Numbered from the stretch's first letter, positions 1-6,005 are shown. The stretch: 6,554 nucleotides of DNA from CAZPEV01 sp964585635 (GCA_964585635.1 CAZPEV010000177.1:1-6554), one strand, 5' to 3'. The notes: generated by a model not told the origin, from the sequence alone. Numbers and translations are program-made.

Positions 1-48
1 CGGCTGTCCGCAGCGCAAGCAGCAGTCCTGTTCGGTTACGGTGCCCAT
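1..48 (-). CDS. 5' fragment of an unknown Cys-containing protein (runs off the window)
   Basis: An ATG read on the minus strand at 48-46 opens a frame of 16 codons, MGTVTEQDCCLRCGQP, which stays open to the window edge. It begins 1 nt after the stop codon of the ORF at 50-286, the tight spacing expected of translationally coupled genes. The C-C-x-x-C cluster at residues 9-13 could be the first half of a zinc-binding site, but only 16 residues are visible. I see no clear Shine-Dalgarno sequence before it. The frame of the ORF at 50-286 also stays open after its stop (YGHRNRTG...), so a readthrough or frameshift relation cannot be excluded. No function can be assigned. Confidence 0.35.
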   Translation of the reverse strand, partial: MGTVTEQDCCLRCGQP

Positions 49-49
49 A

Positions 50-286
50 TCATGAAACGCACATGTCGGCCCCGGCGCCGCTGTCGCTGAATCGGATCTG
101 GCCGCCGAAGACGCCGATCAGCTTGTCGATCAGGCGCTTTTCCTGAGTGGTGACGGCGCCGGTCGACTTGAAGATGATCGCCTCTCCGCCGCAATGCAAA
201 ATGGCCAGCACAGATGCCAGGGCCGGATAATAGAGGTCATTGTCTCGAAACACCGGATAGGTGGCGATGTCATAAGCGACCTTCAT
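50..286 (-). CDS. Small hypothetical protein, 78 aa, possibly a degenerate gene
   Basis: I do not recognise this protein with confidence. The ATG at 286-284 gives a 78-residue product starting MKVAYDIATYPVFRDNDLYY; a TTG at 322-320 would add 12 residues. The hydrophobic strand at about residues 41-52 (HCGGEAIIFKST), ending in Ser-Thr, together with the opening strand KVAYDI, loosely recalls motifs II and I of HAD-like phosphatases. However, the DxDxT nucleophile motif is absent and the protein stops after about 78 residues, too short for a working HAD enzyme. It could be a small conserved protein, a truncated HAD-like remnant, or a chance frame. There is no good Shine-Dalgarno sequence before either start and no clear promoter upstream. 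The next minus-strand gene begins 1 nt after its stop, which argues mildly for a real gene. Confidence 0.4.
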   Translation of the reverse strand: MKVAYDIATYPVFRDNDLYYPALASVLAILHCGGEAIIFKSTGAVTTQEKRLIDKLIGVFGGQIRFSDSGAGADMCVS

Positions 287-472
287 GCTTATTACGCGGT
301 GCAAAGGCCATGCCCTGACCAAACGAATTCACTAAGGTCTTGCCGTGGTGGACGTTAACCCCGGCGCAAGAGGGTGGTTCGACGGCATCGGCGATTTCGA
401 ATAATTGGCTTTTGCCTACTGCTGTGGGGAGGCGGTAATGATCGTCAGGCCGCGGCGGCCGCCAAAAAGGGC
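287..472. other. Divergent intergenic region, no gene seen
   Basis: This is the left part of the 307-base gap between the minus-strand ORF ending its start at 286 and the chaperone operon starting at 594. Open frames here have no recognisable protein character. The right part is very GC-rich and holds a perfect 10-bp palindrome GGCGGCCGCC at 454-463. I found no convincing promoter for the minus-strand ORF. Confidence 0.5.
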
Positions 473-501
473 TTGCCGCCAGGGCGGCCAAGGTCTATAT
501 T
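473..501 (+). promoter_or_regulatory. Candidate sigma70-type promoter of the chaperone operon
   Basis: The -35 element is TTGCCG at 473-478 (4 of 6 to TTGACA). After a 17-nt spacer, the -10 element is TATATT at 496-501 (5 of 6 to TATAAT). It also fits the Bacteroidota-type pattern: CTTG at 472-475, 20 nt, then TATATTTC at 496-503 against TAnnTTTG. Transcription would start near 508 and leave a leader of about 86 nt. The -35 element lies inside an inverted repeat, GCCGCC-AG-GGCGGC (475-480 and 483-488), so a repressor or activator could act there. This is inferred from sequence match only. Confidence 0.5.
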
Positions 502-533
502 TCATTTCTTTGCTTGTGATTCGGAGTTGCGTG

Positions 534-549
534 GAACCGTCCACGGTTC
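534..549 (+). promoter_or_regulatory. Inverted repeat in the operon leader
   Basis: GAACCGT-CC-ACGGTTC is a perfect 7-bp inverted repeat with a 2-bp centre. In RNA it would form a 6-bp stem GAACCG/CGGUUC closed by a UCCA tetraloop, 44 nt before the start codon. It has no following U-run, so it is not an intrinsic terminator. It could stabilise the transcript or be a protein-binding operator. Confidence 0.4.
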
Positions 550-552
550 GTC

Positions 553-561
553 TGGTACAAT
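553..561 (+). promoter_or_regulatory. Alternative extended -10 promoter
   Basis: TGGTACAAT matches an extended -10 element (TGn followed by TACAAT, 5 of 6 to TATAAT). No good -35 sits 17 nt upstream, where the inverted repeat at 534-549 lies instead. If used, transcription would start near 568 with a leader of about 26 nt, and the inverted repeat would then be an operator in the -35 region. It is weaker support than the promoter at 473-501. Confidence 0.3.
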
Positions 562-593
562 AGCGGAGGACTCAAGCAGTCTGAGGAGAGATA

Positions 594-2327
594 ATGAAAC
601 GTACGATTCTTGCTATTTGTCTGAGTGCGGTGATCTTAGCCCTGGCGGCCTTTCTGTCCGGCTGCAGCAAGCAGCAATCACAGGTTGTGGCCAAAGTCGG
701 GGATCGCGCCATATATGCGGACGACATCACCTCAATCATCGACCGGAGCGGATATCGATTCCAATCGGCCGCGGACGAACTGAAGGCCCGGCGGGAGTTG
801 CTCGATACGCTGATCAACCAGAACCTGCTGATCATCGGCGCCTATGAGCATAAGCTGGAAGGCCAGGAGGAAGTGCAGCGGGTTATCGAAGGGGAAAAGA
901 TCAAGTTTTTGCTCGATGTCCTGTTCGAGAGAAGAATCCTCTCGAAGGCGACGCCGTCGGAAGCCGAGGTGAAAGACTGGTACGCCAGAATGGGAGAGGA
1001 GATCAAGGCCTCGCACATCCTGGTCAATTCTGAGCCCACCGCGCAGGAGGTTTTGAAAAAGATAAAAGAGGGCGTTCCGTTCGAGCAACTGGCGGCGGAA
1101 TATTCGATTGATCCGAGCGCCAAGCGCAATCAGGGGGATCTCGGCTGGTTTACCTGGGGGTCGATGGTCGACAATTTCCAGGACGCGGCTTTCCGCCTCA
1201 AACCGGGTGAGGTTTCGGCCCCGGTCAAGACCGATTATGGATACCATATCATCAAGGTCGTGGATCGGCGCACCGTGGAGCATCGTTCCAGCTATGCCGA
1301 GACGAAAGACCAGATCCGCAGCCTGATTTCGGAACGGCGCAAGCAGACCCTCATGCGGGCCTACGCCGACGAACTGAAAAAGAAATATCCGATCTCGATC
1401 GAGAAGCCGACCTGCGACTTTGTCCTGAATAAGCTGAAATTCCTCTACCCCGACACCATCGGCGGCCGGCCGCGCTGGCGTAACAACATCGATCCCAACC
1501 AGCTCAGCAAAGAGGAAAAGGAATTGATCCTGGGGAACTACAACGGCGGCCAACTGACCCTGGGAACCTACCTGACCAATCTCCGCCGCGTCCCGCCGGA
1601 CCGTCAGCCCGATTTTGACAATGTCGATTCGCTGGCGGAGGTCATCTTCCAGATGGCGTTCATGGATATCCTGGCCCTGGAAGCCAAAGGGATGGGGCTG
1701 GAAGACAGCAAGGAATACAAGGACAAGCTGCAACGCTTCAAGGAACTGGCCATGGCCGACGTCATGCGCAACGACTCGATCCCGTACGGCGCGGAAATCT
1801 TCGAGGATGAAACGCAGAAATATTATGACACCCATACCGAAGAATTCACCGCCCCGTTGCGCTTCCATTTGATCGAAGTCCAGGTGGCCGATGAGGCGGA
1901 GGCGGCCAAGCTCAAGGGCCTCCTTCGAACCGAGCAGCAGTTCAAGGATGCCGCCGCCCGGGAAACCCTCCGTCCGGGGAAGCAGCAGGTTGCCGGCGAC
2001 TTGGGGATCATTTTCCGCGAGCAGTATCCCGAGTTATATGACGCCGTGGCCAATCTGTCGATGGGCCAGGTGGCCGGTCCCATCAGGACCATGGGCCGAT
2101 ACTCGGTCGTTTATGTTGCCCAGCGCTTAGAGCCGGAATTGATGCCGTTCAATTTGGCCAAGGGACGGATTATCGAGGCGCTGACCAAGGCCAAGGGAGA
2201 CTCCCTCTATGGCGAATGGATTATCGCCATGCACAAGCGGATCCCGGTTGAGGTGTATGATGACGTCCTGGCCAAGACGGTCGATCCTGAGAAATACACC
2301 AAAGCCGACACGGTTCAGTCGAAATAA
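594..2327 (+). CDS. Parvulin-type peptidyl-prolyl isomerase lipoprotein (SurA/PrsA-like)
   Basis: A 577-residue, probably membrane-anchored periplasmic foldase that catalyses cis-trans isomerisation of prolyl bonds and chaperones secreted proteins. The start ATG has a GAGGAG Shine-Dalgarno sequence at 583-588. Residues 1-23 form a lipoprotein signal peptide with lipobox LSGC and lipidation at Cys24. Residues 30-135 are a helical SurA/PrsA-type N-terminal region opening with VVAKVGDRAIYADD. Residues 136-226 are a typical parvulin domain: ASHILV with His141, the GDLGWF turn, the hydrophobic AAF...PGEVS segment, and YGYHIIKV with His218. Residues 400-512 look like a second, degenerate parvulin domain (RFHLIEV; DLGIIF; GQVAGPI), ending YSVVYVAQR without the usual YHII histidine. 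The protein is longer than SurA (about 430 residues) because of a helical insert at about 270-400. It heads an operon with a SurA paralogue starting 6 nt after its stop. Family assignment is firm; the exact client range is unknown. Confidence 0.9.
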   Translation: MKRTILAICLSAVILALAAFLSGCSKQQSQVVAKVGDRAIYADDITSIIDRSGYRFQSAADELKARRELLDTLINQNLLIIGAYEHKLEGQEEVQRVIEGEKIKFLLDVLFERRILSKATPSEAEVKDWYARMGEEIKASHILVNSEPTAQEVLKKIKEGVPFEQLAAEYSIDPSAKRNQGDLGWFTWGSMVDNFQDAAFRLKPGEVSAPVKTDYGYHIIKVVDRRTVEHRSSYAETKDQIRSLISERRKQTLMRAYADELKKKYPISIEKPTCDFVLNKLKFLYPDTIGGRPRWRNNIDPNQLSKEEKELILGNYNGGQLTLGTYLTNLRRVPPDRQPDFDNVDSLAEVIFQMAFMDILALEAKGMGLEDSKEYKDKLQRFKELAMADVMRNDSIPYGAEIFEDETQKYYDTHTEEFTAPLRFHLIEVQVADEAEAAKLKGLLRTEQQFKDAAARETLRPGKQQVAGDLGIIFREQYPELYDAVANLSMGQVAGPIRTMGRYSVVYVAQRLEPELMPFNLAKGRIIEALTKAKGDSLYGEWIIAMHKRIPVEVYDDVLAKTVDPEKYTKADTVQSK

Positions 2328-2333
2328 GTGCCT

Positions 2334-3629
2334 ATGAAATTTTTCCCGGTGAAGGCGGCCCTGATTCTAGTCGGGGCCGCGATATTATCCGGCGCGGCCG
2401 GTTCCGAAACGGCGGAGCGGATCGTGGCAGTGGTCGGCGATCGGGTGATTTTGGCCTCGGAGTTGGCCGGCCAGGTCCAGATGTATATGTTGTCACTGGG
2501 GGAAAATTCGGGCGTCGACCCGCAACGCCTCGCGCGCGACGTCCTCGGCCGGATGATCAACGATGAGTTGATCTTATCGGCCGCCAGGGATGATACTACG
2601 ATCACCGTGTCCGAGGAAGAAATCCGGGCCGGGCTGGATGAGCATATCGCCTCGCTGGTCGCCCGATTCCCGTCCGAGCAGGCTTTCTTGGACCAACTTC
2701 AGCGGGAGGGGTTGACCAAGCGAACCCTGGAAAAGCGGTATCATCCGCAGATTCGAGATCAGCTTCTCAAGCAGAAGATTATCGCCCGCAAGCTCAGCAA
2801 GGTTTCGGTGTCGCGGCAGGAAGTGGAGGATTTCTTCACCCGCAACCGCGATTCTTTGCCGCCGGTGCCGGGGAAAATTCGGCTGGCGCATATCCTGGTG
2901 AAATTTAAGGTTTCCCCGCAGACCGATGACTCCGTCAAGCAGATCGGGGAAGAGGCCCGTCGCTTGGCGGTGCAGGGGAAAGACCTGGGCGATGTCGCTA
3001 CGGAGTTGACCCCGCGCTTTCCGGGTATCGTCGGCGGGCGGGTCGGGTTTATCCGGCGCGAGGAAGTGGTGGCGGAATTCGGCCGGGCGGCGTTCAGCCT
3101 GCAACCGGGCGATATCTCCGGCCTGGTTCGCACCGAATACGGTTATCATATCATTAGGAGCCATGCGCGTTTCAAGGACAGCGTCGACGTCAGTCAGATT
3201 CTTTTGCCGCTGGCGCCGTCGCCGGCCGACACGCTGCGCGCCAAAGCGGCGGCCGATTCGCTCTACCGGGAGTTGCAGAACGGCGCCGATTTCCGGGAAC
3301 TGGCCAAGCGGAGTTCGGACGATGATTCCACCCGGGGAACCGGCGGCGAACTGCCGCCTATGACCGATGACCAACTGCGGCCGGAGTTTGTCGAACCGCT
3401 GAATGCCATCGATACCGGCCAGATCACGCCGCCCGTCATGTCGCAGGCCGGGTATCATATTCTCAAGCTTTTGGAACGCGAGAAGGGCCACCCGCTCAGC
3501 CTGGCGCAGGATTATGACATCCTGCGCAACATCGCCAAGCAGGACAAGACTGGCCGGCTGGTCGAGGAATGGGTCTCCGATCTCAAGAAGAAAGTCTATG
3601 TTGATATTCGAGACGCGAGTTTACGTTGA
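2334..3629 (+). CDS. surA: SurA-like periplasmic chaperone / peptidyl-prolyl isomerase
   Basis: A 431-residue protein with the full SurA plan: N-terminal chaperone domain, two parvulin domains and a short C-terminal helix. In proteobacteria SurA carries unfolded outer-membrane proteins across the periplasm to the BAM complex. Residues 1 to about 23 are a signal peptide (MKFFPVKAALILVGAAILSG). The N-domain follows with ERIVAVVGDRVILASEL (about 28-160). Parvulin 1 spans about 180-278 with AHILV (His186) and YGYHII (His272). Parvulin 2 spans about 284-382; its first strand reads VSQILL, so Gln288 replaces the usual His, while AGYHILKLL keeps His375. One domain may therefore be inactive. The C-terminal helix at about 390-425 (EEWVSDLKKKVYVDI) is typical. 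I chose the ATG at 2334, which gives a standard signal peptide; a GTG at 2328, immediately after the upstream stop, would add two residues. There is no strong Shine-Dalgarno sequence, so translation probably depends on coupling. The next gene overlaps by 1 nt. Confidence 0.9.
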   Translation: MKFFPVKAALILVGAAILSGAAGSETAERIVAVVGDRVILASELAGQVQMYMLSLGENSGVDPQRLARDVLGRMINDELILSAARDDTTITVSEEEIRAGLDEHIASLVARFPSEQAFLDQLQREGLTKRTLEKRYHPQIRDQLLKQKIIARKLSKVSVSRQEVEDFFTRNRDSLPPVPGKIRLAHILVKFKVSPQTDDSVKQIGEEARRLAVQGKDLGDVATELTPRFPGIVGGRVGFIRREEVVAEFGRAAFSLQPGDISGLVRTEYGYHIIRSHARFKDSVDVSQILLPLAPSPADTLRAKAAADSLYRELQNGADFRELAKRSSDDDSTRGTGGELPPMTDDQLRPEFVEPLNAIDTGQITPPVMSQAGYHILKLLEREKGHPLSLAQDYDILRNIAKQDKTGRLVEEWVSDLKKKVYVDIRDASLR

Positions 3630-3901
3630 TGCGACTTGATAATTTTGTTTCCGACACAGGAATTGTCAAACGGCGGACGGTCGCCAAGGAGTTGGCCGAC
3701 GGCGGTCACATCAAGATCAACGGCCGGCGGGCCAAACCATCGCATATCGTCAAAATCGGCGATATCATCGAGATCACCGGCAAGCAGCAGGTCGTCATTA
3801 AGGTTAGGAAAATTCCTGAAGGGCGGTCGGTGTCCAGGGAGTCGCGATCCGAGTACTTTGAAGTTCTGAGCAAGACCCCCATTGCCGATCTGGATTTGTG
3901 A
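3629..3901 (+). CDS. rqcP: S4-domain RNA-binding protein, RqcP (YabO) family
   Basis: A 90-residue protein made almost wholly of an S4 RNA-binding domain. It opens MRLDNFVSDTGIVKRRTVAK and continues through the GHIKINGRRAKPSHIVKIGD core. This aligns from residue 1 without gaps to what I recall of Bacillus RqcP (MRLDKF...IKRRTLAKE...INGNQAK), including Arg2, Asp4 and Arg15-Arg16. RqcP binds the 50S subunit and helps RqcH add C-terminal alanine tails to nascent chains stalled on it. The related Hsp15 (HslR) of E. coli has the same domain but is about 133 residues with a basic C-terminal tail; the short length here favours RqcP. The ATG shares its A with the TGA of the surA-like gene (TGATG), which implies translational coupling; a TTG one codon earlier is less likely. 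The product acts in the cytoplasm even though its operon partners are periplasmic. Confidence 0.82.
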   Translation: MRLDNFVSDTGIVKRRTVAKELADGGHIKINGRRAKPSHIVKIGDIIEITGKQQVVIKVRKIPEGRSVSRESRSEYFEVLSKTPIADLDL

Positions 3902-4008
3902 CCATCGCCGTTATCGGCCGGTGCTCCATGGCGCTCTGAAACAACCCCTATTTATCGCGCGACCGGCGCTACAAAAATGATGGTGAACGGTACTCCGCCC
4001 GCATATAT

Positions 4009-4014
4009 AGGGAG
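4009..4014 (+). promoter_or_regulatory. Ribosome binding site deciding between two GTG starts
   Basis: AGGGAG lies 9 nt before the GTG at 4024 and only 3 nt before the GTG at 4018. The usual spacing of 5-10 nt favours the start at 4024. The 116-base gap before it (3902-4017) shows no clear promoter or terminator, so the gene may be transcribed from the upstream operon. Confidence 0.5.
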
Positions 4015-4023
4015 ACGGTGTCC

Positions 4024-4440
4024 GTGAGTATACGGTTTTGGCAGGCATCGATTATGGTCATCATGACCCTGGCGGCTGCCGGGTGCCATTATTTTCGCCG
4101 GGCCGAGGATCGAACGCCCGCCAATACGGTCATCAGCTACCTGCACGAGGCCCAGCGTCAGACGGAAACCACTCAGGATCGCCTGCAACTCAAGCAGGCG
4201 CTTGAAGATATCCTGAATTTACCGCCGCCGCAGTTGAAATCGCGGCGATATGCCGACTATCAGGGGCATCCTGGGGCTTGGTCGGTGACCAGGCTTATCT
4301 CGCAATATTTTATCCCCGCCCGGCCGGTTGCATTGGACAGCGTCGCCTTTTACGACCAATATCGTGACCCTGAAGCGCAGGCCCTGATACGGGTTCACCT
4401 GGAAACCCTCAACGCTGATCTTCGGGAGGAGCCGCGCTAG
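4024..4440 (+). CDS. Small putative lipoprotein of unknown function
   Basis: A 138-residue protein that I do not recognise. The N-terminus is a hydrophobic signal with Arg4 before it (IRFWQASIMVIMTLAAAGC). It ends in AAGC, an acceptable though not ideal lipobox because Ala replaces the usual Leu at -3; lipidation would be at Cys21. The mature part is soluble and rich in charged and Gln residues. It has a probable helix from about 34 to 64 (ISYLHEAQRQTETTQDRLQL), a PPP turn near residue 67, and a short C-terminal helix ending in EEPR. No catalytic or metal-binding motif is visible. The GTG at 4018 is an alternative start two codons earlier. It lies 122 nt downstream of the S4-domain gene and 84 nt before the Cys-rich gene, on the same strand, with a stable hairpin in the latter gap. 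An envelope location is inferred from the signal only. Confidence 0.65.
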   Translation: MSIRFWQASIMVIMTLAAAGCHYFRRAEDRTPANTVISYLHEAQRQTETTQDRLQLKQALEDILNLPPPQLKSRRYADYQGHPGAWSVTRLISQYFIPARPVALDSVAFYDQYRDPEAQALIRVHLETLNADLREEPR

Positions 4441-4460
4441 TCTAAATCGTGGGGAATAAG

Positions 4461-4500
4461 ATCGGTATGGCATGATCCGGCCCGCTGGAGCCATGCCGAT
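4461..4500 (+). promoter_or_regulatory. Long imperfect hairpin between the lipoprotein and Cys-rich genes
   Basis: ATCGGTATGGC (4461-4471) pairs with GCCATGCCGAT (4490-4500) over 11 positions, with one U-G wobble. Inside, TCCGG (4476-4480) pairs with CTGGA (4485-4489) around a CCCG loop, again with one wobble, leaving a 4-nt bulge ATGA. No U-run follows, so it is not a classical intrinsic terminator. It ends 14 nt before the Shine-Dalgarno sequence of the next gene. This position suits a translational control element, an RNA-processing or stability hairpin, or a protein-binding site. Confidence 0.5.
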
Positions 4501-4524
4501 CCACCAGAAAGGTAAGGAGGAGGC

Positions 4525-5025
4525 ATGCCTGAAAAATGCATTCATCATCCCGGGCGGAAGACGGTTGTCGATTTCGCGGGAAAGGGGTATTGCCAAAAAT
4601 GCCGCGCGGGGCAACAGGATGCGGTTCAGCAGGTTGACAAGCATATTACCCCGGCTGACTGCTTTGTCTGGTATGTTGGACGGGACACCTGGGAGCCGAT
4701 CGGCGGCACCGGTTGCGCCCATTGGGTGGCGCACGAAAAAGGACTGAAGGCCGGAAGTGGCGAGCCCTGTTGTCTGGGAGGGTATGTCGTCCGCGTGCCC
4801 GATTTGGTGAACGGCAAGACCCGGATTGTCGATCTGATCGAGGTTCGGCCGGGGGATATCTATGCCAACAGCAAGCTGGACCATTGCGGTCTCGTGGTCG
4901 AGGCCATGCCGGACCCCCAACTGGGGGCAAAAATCTCGATCAAGCATGATTCCAGCCGTCAGGGAGGGGTCTTCGTCAACGATTTCCATTCCCATTTCAA
5001 GGGACGAGGGTACTTTTATCGCTGA
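4525..5025 (+). CDS. Cys-rich protein: zinc-ribbon-like N-terminus plus putative papain-fold (CHAP or NlpC/P60-like) domain
   Basis: A 166-residue protein with no signal peptide, so probably cytoplasmic or exported by a route not visible here. The ATG has a very strong Shine-Dalgarno sequence, AAGGAGG at 4514-4520. Residues 5-26 hold C5-x2-H8 and C23-x2-C26, a likely zinc site. The rest has features of papain-fold amidases and peptidases. GTGCAHWVAH has a possible nucleophile Cys64 at the start of a helix, and RPGDIYANSKLDHCGLVVEA has the typical PGDI strand followed by a possible catalytic His120. HDSS at 141-144 could supply the third polar residue. It has eight cysteines in all. CHAP and NlpC/P60 enzymes usually cut peptidoglycan peptides, but without a signal peptide that role is uncertain. 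Other possibilities are deubiquitinase-like or deamidase activity, or a secreted effector. The fold is my inference from motif spacing; the gene itself is clear. Confidence 0.7.
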   Translation: MPEKCIHHPGRKTVVDFAGKGYCQKCRAGQQDAVQQVDKHITPADCFVWYVGRDTWEPIGGTGCAHWVAHEKGLKAGSGEPCCLGGYVVRVPDLVNGKTRIVDLIEVRPGDIYANSKLDHCGLVVEAMPDPQLGAKISIKHDSSRQGGVFVNDFHSHFKGRGYFYR

Positions 5026-5111
5026 CCGATCGCGGGGACGTCCAAAGATGGCATATCGCGACGGTGATCGGGAGATGAAACCATGCGGTGGCGGCTGCTG
5101 CCGGGAGACGT
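5026..5111. other. Gap between convergent genes
   Basis: This 86-base gap separates two convergent genes and would be expected to hold terminators. It contains weak inverted repeats (CCGATC at 5026-5031 with GATCGG at 5066-5071; TCGCG at 5030-5034 with CGCGA at 5057-5061) and the palindrome GGACGTCC. There is no GC stem followed by a U-run on either strand, so no intrinsic terminator can be called. Confidence 0.35.
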
Positions 5112-6005
5112 TTATCGGCCGAAGTTGTAGGTGATGCTCATCCAGGGGATCGGGAATCCCTCCGTGATCAATTCGCCGGCCGTGATAACCCCGATATCGG
5201 CGGATAGATGATCGCCTATAAACCGGAAAGCCAGGCTGATCGGCTGTTCACCGCTGGTGACATCCCCGCCCGTGATGATCCAATTCTCCGAGACCAGCCC
5301 CAGGCTGTTGGACAGCCGGACATAGCCGCCCACCATTATGACCGGATGCTGGCCAAATATGAAGTCCCCGTTTTTCTCTTTGGTGTATCCCAGGCCCAGG
5401 CCCATTGTCAGGATATAGTCATCCGGGCCGGCGGTGCCGACCGCGAAAAGCATCCCCGCCGAGAATTCATGAACCGTCGCATACAGCCCCCCCACCGAAA
5501 AGGCCAACTGGTCGGTGGCTCTGACACCTATCTTGGGGGCGATGTATAGGAGCTGGTCCGAGAAATTCAACCCCGGAATCACGGATAGGCCGACCAGCAT
5601 GCCCAGATTGTCGGTTATCCCCCAGCCCAGGCCGGAAAACAAGATATAGGTGTCGGAAAAATATGCCGCTCCCTTGCGCAATGGCCGCCCGGTGGGCGAA
5701 AGCAACAACCGGGTACCGTTGCGATCATGGCGGCGGATGCCCGGCGCGGTCTGGTCGCCTCGGATCGCCTCCATCGAATATATTGCCGAGCGGGGCAGCC
5801 TGATTGCGAAATTGTCCAGCGTCATGACCGTGACGGTGGAATCATCCTGCGCCCGGATTGTCCCGCGAAGGAGGCTGCCATCCTTGGTCTTAATCAGCAT
5901 GACGGAGTCGGTTGAGGCCAAGCTGTCTCCGGCATAGACTTCCGCCACCCCGATCAAAAGCAGGAACAGCAGCCCTGACAGCGCCATGAGGAATTGACGA
6001 TTCAT
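5112..6005 (-). CDS. Probable outer-membrane beta-barrel protein with N-terminal Sm/SH3-like beta domain
   Basis: A 297-residue exported protein. Residues 1-25 form a signal peptide with a long hydrophobic core and a VYA|GD cleavage site. Residues 34-82 form a small all-beta segment (MLIKTKDGSLLRGTIRAQDD...) of the type that recalls Sm- or SH3-like domains in secreted proteins of this group. The sequence DRNGTRLLLSPTGRPLRKG at about 94-112 and the following YFSDTYILFSGLGWGITDN match, from memory, a beta-barrel family of unknown function common in Bacteroidota and relatives. The rest alternates hydrophobic and polar residues with many Gly and aromatic positions. It ends ITYNFGR; the usual barrel C-terminal Phe is the third residue from the end. 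The ATG at 6005-6003 has a modest Shine-Dalgarno-like AGAAGAG just upstream. It is a plausible client of the SurA-like chaperones in this window. No transport or enzymatic role can be assigned. Confidence 0.78.
   Translation of the reverse strand: MNRQFLMALSGLLFLLLIGVAEVYAGDSLASTDSVMLIKTKDGSLLRGTIRAQDDSTVTVMTLDNFAIRLPRSAIYSMEAIRGDQTAPGIRRHDRNGTRLLLSPTGRPLRKGAAYFSDTYILFSGLGWGITDNLGMLVGLSVIPGLNFSDQLLYIAPKIGVRATDQLAFSVGGLYATVHEFSAGMLFAVGTAGPDDYILTMGLGLGYTKEKNGDFIFGQHPVIMVGGYVRLSNSLGLVSENWIITGGDVTSGEQPISLAFRFIGDHLSADIGVITAGELITEGFPIPWMSITYNFGR

Noticed and set aside
533..555. GGAAC followed by GTCTGG, recalling an ECF (sigmaE-type) promoter that would suit an envelope-stress operon
   Set aside because: The spacing between GGAAC and CGTC is about 11 nt, against the usual 16-17, so the two elements cannot work together as a standard ECF promoter.
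732..1868. Long minus-strand open frame antisense to the first chaperone gene
   Set aside because: It is a mirror frame of a clearly real gene with signal peptide and parvulin motifs, a common result of GC-rich codon use. Its sequence has no recognisable domain.
2574..3491. Long minus-strand open frame antisense to the surA-like gene
   Set aside because: The opposite strand encodes a full SurA architecture, and the antisense product is low-complexity, rich in Arg, Gln and Gly, with no family resemblance.
4001..4009. TATATA as a -10 element for the small lipoprotein gene
   Set aside because: It abuts the ribosome binding site at 4009-4014, so transcription would start at or after the start codon region, and no -35 element is present.
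5048..5134. Small Cys-rich plus-strand ORF containing MKPCGGGCC and ending SCR
   Set aside because: It has no ribosome binding site at a proper distance and runs 23 nt into the convergent barrel gene. It reads best as a chance frame in GC-rich sequence.
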